Origin: Ancylostoma caninum
Lineage: Eukaryota; Nematoda; Chromadorea; Rhabditida; Ancylostomatidae
NCBI GenBank assembly: GCA_037903475.1
Contig: JBAJFG010000309.1
Location: 744,001-808,000, forward strand
Length of the DNA stretch: 64,000 nucleotides
Direction of reading: 5' to 3'
Part shown: positions 60,278-64,000 of the stretch, in pieces
Layout of the letters: each line of letters starts with the position of its first letter
How positions within the stretch are numbered: position 1 is the first letter of the stretch
Made by a program: the position numbers and the translations under genes
Notes under the pieces: generated by a model
What the model saw: only the letters and a program-made list of their open reading frames with translations
Database searches by the model: none
What the model was told of the DNA's origin: nothing

Positions 60278-61697
60278 CTAAAAATGCACGACTCTCGCCC
60301 CCCCCCCCTTTCCCAACCTCCCCACCCGAATATTTGGTGGCCATAGCTGATACTACAAAACAAAGTCATTTTGGAGAAGCCATTGGACTTATGGGACAAA
60401 GAAGCTGCTTCTAAATACATATTTGGTTCAGTTTACGCCTGAGTCATTTCGCAATGCAAACGGAACTTAGTTTACTGACGTGGCGAGAATGGCAATTTCA
60501 GCAGCGGAGTGATTCTGGCGAGCCTAGATCTGAGCATTTATGCGGACGATGACGGGAGGAGTTGCTTTGGATGCTCACTTCTCCGCAACAGATTGCAAGC
60601 ACCTACCGTAAAAGGCAGCCATGACGACATGTAACATTTCGTGGACAACAATGGACTAGCTGAATGGTCGTTTCATGTTTTCGGTCGATGGAATAACTGT
60701 AGTCTGTCTTGTTGGCAGTTTCCACTAAATTGGTGAGTTTCAGCCTTGCGTAATGATCAAGAGTACGGAGACGTTCAGATTGATAAGAAGCATTCGTGTC
60801 AGAACTTTTGATAAATATTCGATTCACAGAATGAGTAAGGACCAAGTTACAAGTAGCGAATGATTATTTTGCAAGTGATGCGATGCATTTCTTCTTCAGC
60901 GCTTTCCCCACCGCGCCCGCCCTTCGCTCACTCCTGTGTCTTCACCGTCTCCTCCATAAGGTCCTCTCCACCTTTACGGGAGTTCAAGTTGAACAAAGGG
61001 AACCTTACGGTTCAAAATGGATACTGATATTGTGATCACTGTATGCCATCACTGGATGTTTCGAGGGATTCCCTTAGATGCCGTATCTATCACACACCTC
61101 CACACTGGCATAAGTAGCATTTCTCGGAAGAAAATGAACGTGGGACTTGCGTTTGATTTGCCTTATGTTTGCTACAGAATTCTGCGTGCTACGAGATCTG
61201 TCCTAACTTTTGTTTAGGACCAACTGGCCAACGAAGGTGTTAGCTGTTAGGTAAAACAAAATCATCGTGAAGTTCGACCGATCGGAAGTAATTGCAATAC
61301 TACGATACTACTCTTGATGATGGTATGTCAACGTGACGATCCACACGGTCGAAATTTACCCGCTTTCCTGGAAGTAGCAACATCATCTCTCTATGCGCTG
61401 CCCAGCAATTTTTTGGCTGTTGATGAAGAATATATTTAACATCTTAGCGAGATTCTCCACCAAACAACACGCTGAGGTATCTCCAAACACGAGAGCTGAG
61501 GTATCTCCAACTTCTCAACTTTGCGAAAGCATAGCCATTTCATGCCTGACCAGTGGAGCTTCTTCTTCTTCTTCTTCTCCTCCTTATTGTTCTTCTCTGG
61601 TGTTCGTCCTGTTCGTTACTGGGGTCCGCTTCTTCGTGATCTTCTGACGCCGTATCGCACGATGGTGCTCTCCAATTATGTTCTTTAGTTAAACTAA
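60278..61697. other. no gene supported
   Basis: A minus-strand exon-like frame at 60845-60603 could belong to the decayed receptor but has no diagnostic motif. A C-run near 60299-60310 is present. Confidence 0.3.
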
Positions 61698-61880
61698 GGG
61701 ACGCGCATAAAGCAGTGGTGGGAGGGTCGTTGTTCGCCCGTACGATCGATGGTTCGACCCCACCCTAGGCCAACCTAGCCCTTCATCGCCGCGGTGTCGG
61801 TAAATCTGTACCAGAGGAGCCTGGAAGGATGAAGCACTGACTTTATACATCGTATGCCCCCGCCCACTGTACAGGGCATA
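61698..61880 (+). repeat. tRNA-derived SINE
   Basis: AGCAGTGGTGGGA (61711-61723, A box-like) and GGTTCGACCCC (61751-61761, B box) are followed by CTAGGCCAACCTAGCCCTTC, GTCGGTAAAT, GTACCAG and CACTGACTTTATACATCG. To my recollection this resembles a SINE common in strongylid nematodes. RNA polymerase III promoter parts are intact, but no tRNA fold is complete. Confidence 0.65.
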
Positions 61881-62391
61881 TATGTATTCAATACTAACTC
61901 TTTCTCCCTCGAACCCCATCTAGCACAAGTCTTTTGATAAGCTTTGGTGACTTTTTCAGCTTCCAATGAAGACCCGGAGAGGTGGTGCTTTCTTTCATGG
62001 AATCAACACTTTATTTCGTGACCTTGAAACTTCAATAAATTGTTGGTTGGAAGGGATTGTTCACAACATTCCCTGTAGACGTTACCAGCGCTTCAAATCC
62101 TATATAATATATAGCTTAAGGATAACAAATGAGTGGAGAAAACTGCAACTGAGAAAAAGGGTAAAAAAGTTTGCGTTAACATCCAATAATTAGCAAGGAA
62201 GAGATGGAAACTACCAGTTTCTTATACTGGGTGTGGAAAAACTACTATGTACTATATTATAGCAGCTTTCATCTATCACAAGAAACACTGAAATAGATTG
62301 GCCAAGGGAATAATAAGAAATTGTAGGATCGATGAGCTCCTTATGCTAAATTTTGAAGAACAAGAGTTCAGCGCAAAGTCAACGCGTTTGT

Positions 62392-64000
62392 TTATTGCAT
62401 CACATCCACTGCAGAACCGTGATGATTCGGTCCGATCCTTTCATTCGCTGGACCAATACGCCATTGCTCGGAAAGCATTGTAGAATAGATCCTCGATCCT
62501 TCGCACCCGGAAGCTTTAATCTGAAAAAATTGGTTGGAGAATTCCGGTTCCGATAACCAGTTCCATTTTCTGTGAAAAAACTATAATATCAAACTAATCC
62601 AGACACTGAGAAGTCTTCACTGTTTAGTGGTTCAGTAGGTATAGGTGCTTGCATTCAAGTTATGAAGATAAACACAGAAAATTCCCAGCAGCACCATGAA
62701 CGTCAGAGAAAGGAGCAGAACTGTTTGATTTTATTAACACACTACATAGAATGACTATGTACACTCCAATGTTTGGCTGAAACAATGTGCACCTTGCTGA
62801 TGCTTGGGGAAAGTCGGCCTCCCGATCAGCTGGTCCGATTAATGAGATCATTAGATCTCAATATCACTGACGAATGACAACTTCGTACTGAACTGGAGCG
62901 TCGACCTCAAAAACATGGTAGGTTCAAATTTTTGTGTGACGAAGCGGTACAAATTGGGACATGGAACGTCCCTTAAAGGCAGTACTCACGCGATTTATAT
63001 TCCTGGACGAACTTCTTTATCGCGTAAGTGGTCGCTAGAGAATCATAAAAGTAAGTGGAACACCAAGAATTGTCACCTACTTGTGGAGATATCGTCGTGG
63101 ACTCCACTGTCAAAGTGGATTCTCGGTGCTCGTCAGCGCAAACTTACCCAGGCTTTGTCACTTGTGCACAAGCGAGCTTGTGCGATGTGCGCGCGGTGGG
63201 ACCCACGGACGTAAAGAGGTACGCAATCAACGGAATGGAAGACAACACCGCTTTTTCGTAAGTTTCTGACGAAGATTCTCGTGAGTTCTGCCCTTGAGCA
63301 TGTATTTGTGCCTGGCTGGTTGTGCATGTGGTCCTACGCTTTGCACGACGCGTGCCAACTGATTGAGCACATTGTTGCAAATGTGTTGATGCTACAATCG
63401 CACAGTGGAATGTAGTGGGTCCAAGCTACAAGGATTGGTTGCAAACCATTCACTGATTAAAAGTTGTTGAACAATTTTGGAATATTCTTTATCAGCACAG
63501 GCGCAAGCGCTCGGAAGCTGAAAACGACAAGGAGCTATACTCGTAGACAAAATAGGCATTCCATTTTGCAGCAGAGAACAAACGTTTTCGAGCCCAACTT
63601 TTCTGGTGTGAAGTTGATAGATTTTGCAATCTAACAGTGACCAGATTATGGAAATTAAATCACAACAGATGTATTGGAATTTGCAAAGGGGCATCCGAGT
63701 AATGTTCAAAGAAATGAGACTTTGTACAGAAAGTTACAGTTTTAAGGTATGTGAACGGGTAATCTTCGTGTAAGTTGTAGAAATGAATCGAAGGTGTGGA
63801 ACAAAAACCAGGGAATTGCAAGTACAGGATGGGGAAGGAAGGCAAATCTCAGCATCCTCCCTCTGATGATCTTCAGCAGTTGGAGTTTAAACTAACATTG
63901 CAGTGGCATGTTATGTGATCCATAAAATACAATTATATTCAAGCAACTTACAGAAACCAGTCCACGTATACGACGACGGCGATTTCTTTCTTGGACTTTG
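62392..64000 (-). CDS. serpentine chemoreceptor, 3' part only
   Basis: Paralog of the 49707 receptor, cut by the window end. The exon reaching position 64000 (to 63952) encodes KVQERNRRRRIRGLVS, matching KLQERNRRRRICGLLT, with donor GTAAGT. The last exon 62520-62392 (TTTTCAG-type acceptor, same phase) encodes 42 residues including EGSRIYSTMLSEQWRIGP, against EGSMIYSTMLSHQWRVGP in the other gene, then a TAA. The 1.4-kb intron between them holds a GC-rich plus-strand patch at 63055-63250. TM1 to TM7 must lie beyond the window. The frame is intact as far as it can be seen. Confidence 0.6.

Noticed and set aside
62930..62960. VQIGTWNV-like string resembling the start of a LINE endonuclease
   Set aside because: The frame stops directly afterwards and no further endonuclease motif follows.

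Overview
The window reads as nuclear DNA of a parasitic nematode of the strongylid/hookworm type (clade V). This rests on AT-rich sequence with short GT/AG introns, probable spliced-leader acceptors directly before start codons, an SL1-like 22-mer, nematode serpentine chemoreceptor genes, RTE-type and mariner remnants, and a tRNA-derived SINE. The species call is inference; no database was searched.

Layout. 1-13.4 kb: two tandem annexin genes on the plus strand (1256-4814 and 9460-13123), each with nine exons cut at the same places, separated by 4.6 kb of repeats. A weakly conserved block lies upstream of both. 13.4-21.6 kb: mostly non-coding, with several palindromic TA-flanked elements, one large foldback and one candidate small cysteine-rich membrane protein gene (14989-15508, minus). 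21.6-23.8 kb: a complete SPRYD7 gene (plus), with a palindromic element ending 77 bases before its start codon. 24.75-29.7 kb: a convergent minus-strand gene of at least eleven small exons encoding a charged, probably nuclear protein that I do not recognise; foldbacks, a TTCGAA minisatellite and a palindromic element sit in its introns. 30-49 kb: a gene-poor stretch with LINE fragments, a decayed mariner (32974-34202), three kinds of tandem repeat, several elements with terminal inverted repeats, and the SL1-like sequence at 48006. 49.7-64 kb: a minus-strand cluster of Sra/Sre/Srab-like serpentine receptors: one nearly complete nine-exon gene (49707-59325), a decayed fragment (59620-60277) and the 3' end of a paralog running off the window (62392-64000).

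There is no single operon-like system. The working genes are a calcium/phospholipid-binding annexin pair, one SPRY-domain protein, one unknown charged protein and a chemosensory receptor cluster. Much of the rest is non-autonomous transposon debris, chiefly palindromic elements whose ends begin CAGT or CAGG next to TA, as in Tc1/mariner-type transposons. Exon borders were placed by eye from splice signals and reading phase; amino-acid counts follow from those borders.
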